Shown here: positions 44,303 to 54,904 of the stretch, piece after piece | Position numbering within the stretch: position 1 is the first letter of the stretch | Layout of the letters: each line of letters opens with the position of its first letter | Source of the DNA: Aurelia coerulea | Taxonomy: Eukaryota > Cnidaria > Scyphozoa > Semaeostomeae > Ulmaridae | Direction of reading: 5' to 3' | Length of the DNA stretch: 64,000 nt | Assembly: GCA_039566865.1 (NCBI GenBank) | Contig: CM076957.1 | Coordinates: forward strand, 10,115,896 to 10,179,895 | Program-made: the position numbers and the translations under genes | Notes under the pieces: model-generated | The model's database searches: none | What the model saw: the letters and a program-made list of their open reading frames with translations, nothing else | Told to the model about the DNA's origin: nothing

Positions 44303-47009
44303 CACAGTGATCCAGAGCATGGAATAAATGCCAAAACACAAATAGTTGCAAATGCAAAAACTTTCACACCTATCATAGAGAGGACACTTTGAGGTATTCA
44401 GAACAAAAATCCGTATAGAAATCGGACCAACTACTGCAGAGAAATTGCACTTTTAAGTTGCCAAAAATTGCCAGGCCATGTTTTCGTTCACATTTCCGGT
44501 GTATCACTTTTGAAATGGGCCTAAACCAACAATTTCAAATGTTCATTTCTCCAGTTGTATTCGTCCGATTTCAATAAAAAAATTTTTAAATTGACCCTCA
44601 ATGTCTGCGCAATTATACAACGTATCAGTTCTATGAATTTACATCAATTTATTTAATTTATTTGGCACATATTTGTCAAGGGGTATTTTTAGCAGTAGAA
44701 CTACTCAAGACCCCAACATTTTTTCTTTCCTGGTGCAAACAAAAAAAGTGAGGAAAAAAGAGTCTTAAAAACTCATTTCGCACTAAACTTCAGGTATCGA
44801 TGAAGGTTTCTGCCAAAGGGTTCGTTCAGGTTCGTACATGTAAAAATTTTATAGCTGATATAAAAAATCGAGTCATTTAGGCCTATGTATGCTATTTTCT
44901 GTGATTTTCAATGATAGTATGTATATTTTTGTTCTGAGTGTTTCCAATGCATAGTTTTCGTTTTAATTGCACAGCTTTAATAGCGAGGGTTTAAATTCTA
45001 AATAAAAAGAGGCATTATTTCATAACCTAACAATCACATTAACATTTAAATGACTTGAATCGTACACGGGTTTAACATGGTTTACACTAAAATCACGGCA
45101 ACAAGCATCTTATGTCTATGACTGTTAAGATACAAAGCTTGGGCTTGAGGTCCATTTTTTGATCTTGGATACTGCACTAATAGGTTACAGGAAGGTGTTG
45201 TGTGCGGCAAAAGGATTTCTGTCATGACCCAATCCCAGAATTTAGGGAAGATTTTGATACCTAATCTTTGAATACGAGTTACGTTTTCACAAAGAAAAAT
45301 TTTCGCTGCAAAACCACTGCAATATTTTTGTTTCACGTAAACAAAACATTAGCAGGACTTTAGATTACCTAACATTAAAGTCACAGGAAACAAAACAGTG
45401 TCAGAATGTTTCGTAAATGATAAGCCCCAGTACCAGAAAATTCACGACAAGATTATGAAAGTATACCCCGTTTCTAGAATTTCTGACAAAAACTCCCCTA
45501 AATGCCTGTATGACCAGAAATTTGAGAACCCCCTCGCCTGGGCTTTTAGTCTATAAAGTGCACTTCTGTTGTATAAGTCTTGAGAAACCAACTTCATCTT
45601 GGACTTCAAATTAAAGGTCTCACGAGCCTTAGCTTTTTGGTTCATTACATGTCGTGGGCAATGATAAAAACTATATAGTTATCATGAATTTTATGAACTT
45701 ATAGTTACTCCATAGGCTGTGTATTTATCACTTTATCTTTCTTTATTCAATACCTAATGCTGAATTTAAAAAATCCAAAGGAACTTTACATTTAGTTTTG
45801 GTTAAGGTTGAAACTGATTACAGAATCGCACAGACTGAAACTATATTCTAAAAGTTATCTGCAGTTTAGAAGACTAAAACTGTCACTTCAAAGAAAACCT
45901 CTTGGTTTATAATCCAATTAGAGTTTTTGTGGAACGAGTACATCTGAAAATTTAGAGGAACTTTTTTGGTTGCAGACTGTGCAAAAGTTTTGTGTCAGTA
46001 AATCATGGCCCCTTTGTCCGGATGCTCATCAAATTTGCACCAGATATTCCCCATGCTAGACACGATCCATTGAAGCGACAAATTTAGGCATGTGAGAATG
46101 AGACTTTCTTTGCATCAAACCAAGAAGAAGCGCTTTTTCCAAACATGAAAAAATGAACTATAGTTAATAGATCGAATGGTAGAGTTTGGACTTAAGCCTA
46201 GTGTTCCCAAGTCATAGACATAAAATGCGTGTCGGCTAGACTACGTTTGATCCACTTAAATGCTAATATGCTTGTTAGGTAATGACATAATTCCTCTTTT
46301 TATTTAGAATTTAAACCCTAGCTATTACAGCTCTGCAATCAAAACGAAAATTATGCCATGGAACCACCCAGCAACAAGAGATACATTCTAATCACGGAAA
46401 ATGACAGAAAATAGCATACATGGGCCTAAATGACTCGATTTTTTATATCAGCTATAAAATTTTTACCTGTACGAACCTGAACGAACCCTTTGGCAGAAAC
46501 CTTCATCGATACCTGAAGTTTAGTGCGAAATGAGTTTTTAAGACTCTTTTTTCCTCACTTTTTTTGTTTGCACCAGGAAAGAAGAAATTTAGGGGTCTTG
46601 AGTAGTTCTACTGCTAAAAATACCCCTCGATAAATATATGCCAAATAAACAAATAAATTGATGTAAATTCATAGAACTGATACGTTGTATAATTGCGCAG
46701 ACATTGAGGGTCAATTTAAAAAATTTTTTATTGGAATTGGACGAATACAACTGGAGAAATGAAAATTTGAAATTGTTGGTTTAGGCCCATTTTAAAAGTG
46801 ATACACCGGAAATGTAAACAAAAACATGGCCTGGCAATTTTTGTCAACTTAAAAGTGCAATTTCTCTGCAGTAGTTGGTCCGATTTCTATACGGATTTTT
46901 GTTCTGAATACCTCAAAGTGTCCTCTCTATGATAGGTGTGAAAGGTTTTGCATTTCCAACGTTTTTTTTTGGCATTTATTCCATAATTTTGACAATCTGG
47001 ATCACTGTG
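44303..47009. mobile_element. Transib/RAG-like non-autonomous transposon, copy II (CACAGTG ends, 5-bp TSD)
   Basis: This 2,707-bp element, inverted relative to copy I, starts CACAGTGATCCAGAGCATGG and ends in the complementary long-type terminus. It is flanked by the 5-bp direct repeat TGCCG (44298-44302 and 47010-47014). TIRs are about 800 bp. The short end is on the left here and on the right in copy I, while the central sequence is also inverted, so the end types are fixed features of the family. Removing it rejoins the upstream leader to the 2A-type retroelement. Confidence 0.75.
45082..45336 (-). other. Conserved internal frame of the CACAGTG transposon (copy II)
   Basis: 84 codons, with VTRIQRLGIKIFPKFWDWV and a C-terminal NSHRHKMLVAVILV, the counterpart of 9917-10150. 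Only conservative changes separate the two versions (e.g. M/I, F/Y, D/N, Q/K). No domain recognised. Confidence 0.35.
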
Positions 47010-47014
47010 TGCCG

Positions 47015-50000
47015 GTTGAAATAAATCGATGGCGAGCAACAATAGGATGTTTCCGTATATCTATTCAAAAATCCTCTCTCCTGAGCAAAACCCTTCGGCC
47101 GTTTTCGATTCTTTTTCAAGTCGTTAAGCTTTACTGGTTTTGTTGTTGCTTTATTGCGACTTCGATCCTTGTTCTACCCCTTACATTAATGCAACAATTC
47201 TGTGTGATGTACTCTTCTGTGGATACCCAGTCAGGTTTCTTGCCCCGGTTCGCCCGCGTGCATCTCTTTGTGAATATTGTAATATACACGACTGTTGAAC
47301 TTTTCAAGCGAACCCCACCCTTTGTCATTAATCAAGTTCGATACAATAATTTTGCACTCAGGAAATTTCTTTTCCTGTATGCATATTTTTACATCGGATG
47401 CATAACATGTGTCACACTTCACACTCAATGGTTGGTTTTCAGCACAATTATGCTGAGTGGCGACGTAGAAACTAATCCTGGTCCAGAAACACTTGATTTT
47501 TGCTGTTGGAACTTAAATAGTATTTCTGCGCATGACTTCTTACGAGTTTCTCTTATCGAAGCATATAACTCGGTGTATAATTATGACTTAATTGGGATTG
47601 TAGAAACACATCTTGACAACCACAACGCCGACGAAGAAAGGTTAGCACTCAATGGCTACTCGTTTATTAAAGACAACCATCCACAAAATGTGAAGAGAGG
47701 TGGTGTTGGGCTGTACATCAAGGATTCCCTTCCATCAAAAAGACGGTCTGACCTAGTGACCCTCCCTGAGTGTATTGTGTATGAGATCCAAGTAAATAGG
47801 AAAAAATACTTTTTCGCTGTAATCTATAGAAGCCCAAGTCAGGACCAAAGTGAATTTGATAACTTCACAATTAATTTTGAACTGATGCTATCAAAAATGC
47901 ATGCTGAAAATTCTTTTTGCGTTATCATTACCGGTGATTTCAACTGTCGATCAGCTCAGTGGTGGAAAGATGATATTGAAAATAATGAAGGAAAGTATTT
48001 TGAGTCGTTAACAACTGATCTAGGCCTTCATCAGTTGATCTCAGAACCAACGCATTCCATGGGTGATTCTAGATCCTGTATTGACTTGATCTTTACTGAT
48101 CAGCCTAACCTCGTCATCGAATCTGGTGTTCATCCGTCACTACACGAACTATGTCATCGCCAAATAGCTTATGGAAAATTATCTGTTTCAAATGTAAAAC
48201 TACCCCCCTACAAACGCAGGATTTGGTATTATGACAAGGCCGATTTTGTCGCCATCACGAAAAGCATTGAAATGTTTCATTGGCAAGAGCACCTTGAAAA
48301 CATGACATGCCCTAATCAACAAGTTGAACTTCTCAATGAAGTCTTGCTAAACATTTATACCAATTTTATACCCAACAAAGTTAAAACGATTAGACCTCAG
48401 GAAGCACCTTGGATAACCCAGAATGTTAAAAATTTTCTGAGGAAAAAGAATCATGCTTATAGAAATTTCGTGGGTAGGGGCCAGCCAAATGATAAACTAG
48501 AAGGAATACAGAAAATGATATCCAAGGGTAAGAAACTGATTGAGGATGCCAAACGAAATTGCTTCCTTAAGGCAGGAAATACCTTAGCAAACCCCGGGAC
48601 TTCTTGTAAAACATATTGGTCCCTAATCAACACCGTCCTAAACAAGGCCAAGATTCCAATAAAACCACCTCTTCTTGAGAACGGGATATTTATAACGGAC
48701 TTTACTGAAAAGGCACAGTTATTTAATGACTATTTTATACTTCAGTGTACGACGATTGACACAGGTAGTGAACTTCCACAAGATGCTCCAGCAACTTCTT
48801 CTATAATAAGTGATTTTCCCATTTCTGATGAAAAGATTCTGAACATCATTAGGTCACTTAATCCTAATAAAGCACATGGCTGGGATGAAATATCTGTTAG
48901 AATGATAAAATTAGGTGATGCTGCGTTGGTTATTCCACTTAAAATAATATTCAAAAATTGCTTGAGACGTGTCCCGAAATTTGGAAATTTGCAAATGTAG
49001 TGCCAGTTCATAAGAAAAATGAAAAAAATGTCAAGGGGAACTACCGTCCAATTTCTCTTCTACCAATTTTTGGGAAAGTACTGGAAAAGCTTATGTACGA
49101 CACTTTGTACTCGCATCTTGTTACAAATGAATTACTTAACCCGAATCAGTCTGGTTTTCGTCCCGGTGATTCTACAGTTAATCAATTAATTTCCATAACG
49201 CATACGATCTTCAAGGCATTTGACTGCAACCCCCCCACTTGATGTTCGTTCCGTGTATCTTGACATTTCTAAAGCATTCGACAGAGTGTGGCATGACGGC
49301 TTAATTTATAAACTAAAACGATGCGGCGTCTCAGGCGAACTTCTTTCCCTTATCAAAAGTTTCCTCAAGGACCGAAAACAGCGGACCGTCCTGAATGGAC
49401 AGAGTTCAAATTGGGGAGATATTTCAGCAGGAGTGCCTCAGGGCTCTATTTTAGGACCCTTGTTTTTCCATTTGTATATAAACTATCTAACTGCAGGCTT
49501 AAAATGCAATGTTAAGCTTTTTGCTGATGATACTTCATTGTTTACCGTAGTAGAAGACTCAAATATAGCTGCCACTGACATGAACCATGACTTAGAATTG
49601 ATAAGAAAATGGGCCTATGATTGGAAGATGCCATTTAATCCAGATCCACAAAAACAAGCTGTGGAATTGGTATTTTCTAAGAAAAAAATTGAAATTCACC
49701 ATCCAGTAATTCGTTTTAATAACATACCGGTGATGAAAGTAGAAGAACATAAACATTTAGGAATTATCCTGGACTCAAAGCTTTCTTTTTCCGCTCATTT
49801 CAAAGCAGCTATATCTAAAACAAGAAAGGGCATTGGTCTGCTGAAATGTCTCTCCAAGTATCTGCCCAGGCATACTCTTAACGAATTATTTAAGCTCTAT
49901 GTGCGACCCCACCTAGATTACGGAGATGTTATCTACCATATTCCGGCTAAAGTATGTGAATTCAGCGGCAATACCATATTACCAAATTTAATGGAAAAGT

Positions 50001-50752
50001 TAGAGTCCGTCTAATATTCTCCAGCTCTAGCCGTTACAGGGGCATGGAGAGGAACATCGCGCGAAAAGCTGTACGCAGAGCTCGGTTGGGAGTCACTAAG
50101 TTCCCGAAGGTGGAGTAGACGCCTCACACTGTTTTACAAAATCATGAATAGCCTATCCCCCGCATATACAACGGATCCAATCCCGCAACTTCAACAGTCG
50201 CAATATTCTCTTCGCAGACAGGATGTCATTGGGCGAATTCGGGCAAGGACTGAGAGATTTCAATCTAGCTTTTATCCCAATTGCTTGTCTGAATGGAATG
50301 ATCTATGTCCAGAGATTACACTTGCACCAACCATTGCTATTTTTAAGAAAAGGCTACTGTCCATAATCCGCCCCCCTGCTAAATCTGTCTTTGGGATTCA
50401 CGATCCAGTAGGACTATCCTATCTTACTCAACTTAGGGTTGGTCTTGGCAAATTGAACTTTCACAAGTTCAAGCATAATTTTAGGGATACCATCAACCCA
50501 ATGTGCCCTACGAACGACGGTATAGAGAATACGGAACACTTCTTGTTGCTTTGCCCTTCCTTTGAGGTTCAACGCCGAAATCTTCTCGTTCGAGTCTTAG
50601 CATTACTACGACCACTTGGATATGTTAATATTCCAAACGAGGTCTTAACACAACTTTTATTATATGGTGACAAAGACCTTCCCAATGACGTTAACAAAAA
50701 TATTCTCGAATTGACTCTAGAATTCATCAAAATAACTGGTCGATTCGATTAG
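47015..50752 (+). pseudogene. Non-LTR retrotransposon polyprotein: hydrophobic leader, 2A-like peptide, APE endonuclease, RT
   Basis: The first frame runs to 49000. ATG codons appear only from about 47189; the part before the 2A motif is hydrophobic (KFLFLYAYFYIGCITCV). GDVETNPGP follows, then an APE endonuclease: CCWNLNSIS, IGIVETHL, FFAVIYRSPS, ITGDFNCRS, CIDLIFTD. The RT follows with NYRPISLLPIFGKVLEKLM, YLDISKAFDRVWHDGL, GVPQGSILGPLFFHLYI and the catalytic FADD in KLFADDTSL, then a thumb and a C-terminal part with CPTNDGIENTEHFLLLCPSF, a Cys/His-type end. Breaks: one-base shift near 48960, one in a C run near 49230, and a TAA at 50012-50014 where a sense codon is expected. The copy is dead but young. 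Confidence 0.88.
47462..47485 (+). other. 2A-like ribosome-skipping peptide
   Basis: Codons for DVETNPGP (47462-47485), preceded by SG, give the full D-V/I-E-x-N-P-G-P consensus. In 2A peptides the ribosome fails to join the last G and P, releasing the upstream protein and continuing translation. Here that would split the hydrophobic leader from the endonuclease-RT. 2A-like peptides are known in APE-type non-LTR retrotransposons of several invertebrates; activity in this copy is inferred. Confidence 0.85.
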
Positions 50753-51260
50753 GACCGCATCATATCTAGTCATACCTCATCCAACCACCAAGTATGTCTA
50801 CGTAAAGTGTCTTGTATGTAAAGTTCCGTATGGTTGATTTATTTCTTAGCAGAAATTACGTGTATCTTTATGTAATGGGTGGGTCGGGGGGTGTGTTGCC
50901 TGCTCGGGGTGTCGTGGAGCGGGGGTCACACATCCGATTCGTCTAATTCTTTTTCAAATCCTCGACCGAGGCCTGGACAAAATTTTCGTTTAAGCCTCTT
51001 TGACACGTCGTTTAAAATCTCTATGAAATTGTGCGAATCGGTTGGGTGGTTCTTGGGGCGCGGTTTTGCGGGCGGGTGGTACATCTTTCCTGATTCACCC
51101 AGTAGTTTTTATTTCTTTCTATATTAGTTACCGCGAGGTTGTCATAGTCTATTGCTTCCCGTGGTATTATCGTCCTTGTAGTGTTTCGTAGAGTAATTAG
51201 TAGGTAGCGTCATAAGTAATTCGTCTTGTAAAAACATTTATAATGGTATATAAAAAAAAA
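50753..51260 (+). other. 3' UTR of the 2A-type retroelement
   Basis: After the stop, a G-rich run (GGGTGGGTCGGGGGGTGTG) and a GC-rich stretch precede AT-rich sequence and an A run near 51250-51260 that probably ends the element. Confidence 0.5.
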
Positions 51261-51524
51261 ACAATGTTTAATGATGCGAAAATGGAAAGTATTACAATTT
51301 TGTGACATTTCTTCAATAAATTAACGTTAGTTAGAAAATTTTTGGAAAATCAACCTTTACATTGACTTAGAACGACTCTCCCAGCCTTTCACTTTCAATT
51401 TCATAATATTCATATCTTTCCAAATAACCTTCCTCAACTTTTGCTTAAAACTTCCTCCAAACCTGGTGTGTGGGTGTGTAGTGTTTTTGCATCTCTGAAT
51501 TAGACCTATCTATTTTATTAAGAT

Positions 51525-51707
51525 CTATCTTTGGTATTCATGACCCAACAGGTCTATCCTATCCCACTCAACTCAGGGTTGGTTTCAGCAAATTAACCCT
51601 TCACAGATTCAAGCACAACTTTAGGGATACCATAAACCCAATGTGCCCTACAAACGATGGTATCGAGGATACCCAGCACTTTTTGTTGCTTTGTCCTTCC
51701 CTTGCAG
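51525..51707 (+). pseudogene. Fragment of the 2A-type retroelement C-terminus
   Basis: Closely matches 50385-50570 (ATTCATGACCCAACAGG, ACTCAACTCAGGGTTGGT, CCAATGTGCCCTAC and TTGTTGCTTTG). It stops exactly where a pogo-like terminus begins at 51710. Confidence 0.75.
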
Positions 51708-51709
51708 TA

Positions 51710-51880
51710 CAGTAGTGCCCCGCATATAAGAAACACAGATTTAAGAAACACAGACCCCCCAATAACACCCCAATTTATAACAAACTTGGTCAGGTCTGAA
51801 AAAGGGTTTGTTTCTTATTTTAAAACTGTGGATTGAAACCTTGGAATTTTTCAGATTTCCAGTTAAATTTGACTTTACCT
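51710..51880 (+). mobile_element. Truncated pogo-like element end
   Basis: Starts CAGTAGTGCCCCGCATATAA after TA (51708-51709), and matches the right end and part of the interior of the 131-1006 element (shared GTGGATTGAAACCTTGGAA). The other terminus is missing. Confidence 0.65.
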
Positions 51881-52139
51881 ACCGGGTGTCCAAGAAAAAG
51901 ATAACAGATTTGATCCGGCGTAGTAATACGAATTTAGCTTGAATTATTCTGCAACAATTTTTCAAATAATCCTCGATAGTCAACTTGAACATAAATACCT
52001 CATTCGTTGATGTTAGGGCGTTGAGAGTTGAAATATTAATCTTGAAACTCCAACTCCAAATCAGAGCTTATGGGTTTTTGCCTAAGCTGTTTGTTTGTTT
52101 ATTTGCTTGTTACCTTATTTTTATTCGATTATTTGACAC

Positions 52140-52375
52140 CTACAATCAATCAGTTGCAAAATTGTTGAGCCATTGACAAAAAATAAGGTTTTTTGCCCCC
52201 CCCCCTCCCCCCGTTGCAATGTTGATTGGAAACAAACGCGACTTTTCTGTTGGCACCTAACGATTCATAACTTTTCCGACTTATTTCAACATTGCAAAGG
52301 GGGGACGGGGGGCACAGTGCCAAAAAAACCATATTTTTTTAGAATGGCTCAACAATTTTGCAACTGATTGTCTGA
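52140..52375 (-). mobile_element. Palindromic MITE, subfamily B, copy 1
   Basis: Ends CAGTTGCAAAATTGTTGAGC inverted, a long C run near 52196-52211 and a G-rich complement near 52300. One end reads CTACAATC, the other GATTGTCTGA. An extra ATCA has been inserted or duplicated at the left tip. Confidence 0.75.
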
Positions 52376-54316
52376 AAGGGCTAAATTTTCAAAGGCGCAT
52401 TACTCAAAAGGTTCTTGTGCCATTGTGTTCTAATTTAGTCAGCATTCGTAACCTAACGAGGTCTTCATGGCAACAAACTTTGAAGATTCTAATGCAAGAA
52501 ATAAAATATTTTGGAGCTTTTAAAAAACTGAATTTTGTATTGATACCGTACCTAATGACTGTTTTATTCGACGGAGAAGTGCGCTGTGTCGAGAAAAAGC
52601 AATAAATAACAAATTAAACATTGCTCCAAACAAATTCAGCTTTTCATATCATTGTTTATCATTTTTCATGCAAAACTATCAATTACTTTGACCAAAAAGT
52701 TGAAACGATTCCCATTTAAGTTAGCGCTCTGTGCGGATACATGCAGATATTTCCCCCTTTCCCCCTTCTTGCCTTCTCCAGCATGCTGAGCTTTTGTGGT
52801 GAAACTTTACCTGATGATTGTACGATAATACGCAACTACGAAACGTCTTTGATATCTAACAATGTATGACGTATCTGCGAAGTCCGATTTGTGACAAAGG
52901 CCTATTGAATCGTTTTGTTCGAACTAGTCGTTGTCTCTATTGTTGCTGTACCGTTATAATTATCAAGGAAGGTTTGTAGAGATCCACTGAAGCATTTAAA
53001 CGAAGGTCGCCTGATCTTGGCGTTGCAAATAATCGCATATTAAATTAGAAAAAATATTTGGAAATGAAATATTATGTTAAAAGGACGCAAAATATGTCTA
53101 TCTTCCTAATGCATGTCAAACTTTTCATGATAGTTGCCAACTAAGATTTTGTGGACAGAGAACACCTTCGAAGACCAATCTATACCAGTTAAAAGTTTAA
53201 ATTCACTCTCTTTAAAAGTAAAAAAACTGACCGTCGATGTTGTTTACATTCTCTTAAGCTGCAAGTGTGGCCGTTTTCATTAACTTTAAGTGAAAATCAG
53301 ATTGATAACTCTTTTCCCGTGGCATTGGGCATTAAAGCCAGAATGAAGATAAATTGTAGATACAGTTATAACGAGTTTTTTCACGAACGGTGACAGTGAG
53401 TATCGATGGAGCATCGATACTGTTGTTGGCCTCGGTTTCAAAATCACGACTTTGTCACAACAGCGCATTTCAAGGTGGTTTTCGTGAATTCTGCACGATC
53501 AGGACAATTTTCCAAGTGGACTTGGCTCAAGTCATAAGATAGACAAGACGATGTACTGCCATTTTGAAGGTGGTGTCAACGAATTTGATTCGAGCGTTCA
53601 AATCTCGCGCTTTAGATCTCAACAAGTTCATCTCAAAAGAACTTTTAAAGAGATAGTGAAAGGAAATTCAGTTGATTTTTCTCGTATGAATCGCATGATT
53701 ATTGGATACAAGATCTTAGAGTTAGAATTTGTCTCAATTCAATACAGCACTTTTTCCTGTACATTTTCCCCCCTCTTAACTTTTGTTTACTGTTCCTTTG
53801 AAAACTGAGAAATAGACCGTCAAATGCAAAGCATTTCTTCTCTTCCAAGTAAAAAACATCATGGAAAAGTTTCCTGATCTATTCACTACATTTTGAGGCT
53901 TCATTTCTTGGATGTAAGAATATACAGTACATTTTCCTGGTAGTGAATTATGCATTGATAATAACAAGGGGACTTAAATTGAAGATAAAATCGTTGTAAG
54001 TTGGGAACACTCTCATAACATGCACTTTTCTCGACATCATGCACTAGCCTGGGGTCTTCAGAGAATCTATGAATGACATTGCCTATTTTGCGTCCATTAG
54101 ATATTGCCACGCCCCTTTTTTATATGAACGACAAAATACCTCGATTTTAAGAAAAATCGTTCATTTTTGATAAGTCTCCAAAGGCTTTATTTCTGACCAA
54201 AAGCAAATCAAAACAGCACACATGCCTGGATCCAACCAAACTCGAGTTGATCTCCAAAAAGGGTTACAAAATTCTAATGCGCATGTGAGTTACACGCATT
54301 TAATCTTTGACCATTT
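52376..54316. other. No confident gene
   Basis: Short frames on both strands without domains; AT-rich. Confidence 0.35.
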
Positions 54317-54550
54317 TCAGACAATCAGTTGCAAAATTGTTGAGCCATTGACAAAAAATAAGGCTTTTTGCCCCCCCCCCCCACTCCCCCCGTTGCAATG
54401 TTGATGGGAAACAAACGCGACTTTTCTGTTGGCAACTAACGATTTACAACTTTTCCGACTGATTTCAACATTGCAAAGGGGGACGGGGGGCACAGTGCCA
54501 AAAAAACCATATTTTTTAGAATGGCTCAACAATTTTGCAACTGATTGTAG
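54317..54550 (+). mobile_element. Palindromic MITE, subfamily B, copy 2
   Basis: Begins TCAGACAATCAGTTGC and ends CAACTGATTGTAG, inverted relative to 52140-52375 and close in sequence (shared ACAAACGCGACTTTTCTGTT). Confidence 0.78.
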
Positions 54551-54651
54551 CTATACCTATATATATACAAATAAAAACTTGGTAAAATATATAACTAGAA
54601 ACTTGATGTAGAGAGGTTGGACGACAAAAAATACTATAAGCTATGTTTTAA

Positions 54652-54692
54652 CACACTGAGGCCTTTCGGACTTGTGTCCTCATCAGAGTATG
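54652..54692 (-). ncRNA. Hammerhead ribozyme, minus strand
   Basis: The mirror image of the plus-strand motif: CTGATGA at 54686-54680, GAAA at 54667-54664, stem III AGGCCT at 54664-54659 and predicted cleavage after 54658 on the minus strand. Transcripts of either orientation would carry one ribozyme. Confidence 0.85.
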
Positions 54693-54702
54693 ATTTCGAA
54701 AT

Positions 54703-54743
54703 CATACTCTGATGAGGACACAAGTCCGAAAGGCCTCAGTGTG
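54703..54743 (+). ncRNA. Hammerhead ribozyme, plus strand
   Basis: CTGATGA (54709-54715) is followed by a 4-bp stem II GGAC/GTCC (54716-54719 with 54724-54727, loop ACAA), then GAAA (54728-54731). Stem III is the loopless palindrome AGGCCT (54731-54736), followed by C17 (54737), the predicted cleavage site. Stem I is CATACT (54703-54708) with AGTGTG (54738-54743), six pairs including one G-U. All conserved core bases are present. Because stem III has no loop, two molecules would have to pair for efficient cleavage, as known for short-stem-III hammerheads of animal retroelements. Confidence 0.85.
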
Positions 54744-54904
54744 TTAAAACATAGCTTATAGTATTTTTTGTCGTCCAACCTCTCTACATCAAGTATATAC
54801 AAATATATACACATACAACTAATCTAAATTGAATCTACTAACAAACGGAAAAATAACTGAGGAAATTAATACGTAAATACAGAAGATAAATATCAAAACT
54901 ACAT

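Larger units (their letters stand above)
54601..54794. repeat. Perfect 194-bp palindrome
   Basis: Every base from 54601 pairs with its mirror to 54794 around the centre TTTC/GAAA (54697/54698), with no spacer and no mismatch by my check. Similarity stops immediately outside (A at 54600 against A at 54795). It encodes a hammerhead ribozyme on each strand. Confidence 0.95.

Noticed and set aside
47009..47190. GTG at 47009-47011 as the start of the retroelement protein
   Set aside because: It overlaps the last base of the CACAGTG transposon's end and its target duplication, and animal genes rarely start at GTG. The first ATG is near 47189, or translation began in the leader.
48000..48850. Other CTGATGA/TCATCAG words as hammerheads (also 5825, 20590)
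   Set aside because: None has GAAA after a stem II of suitable length, and those near 48 kb lie in coding sequence.
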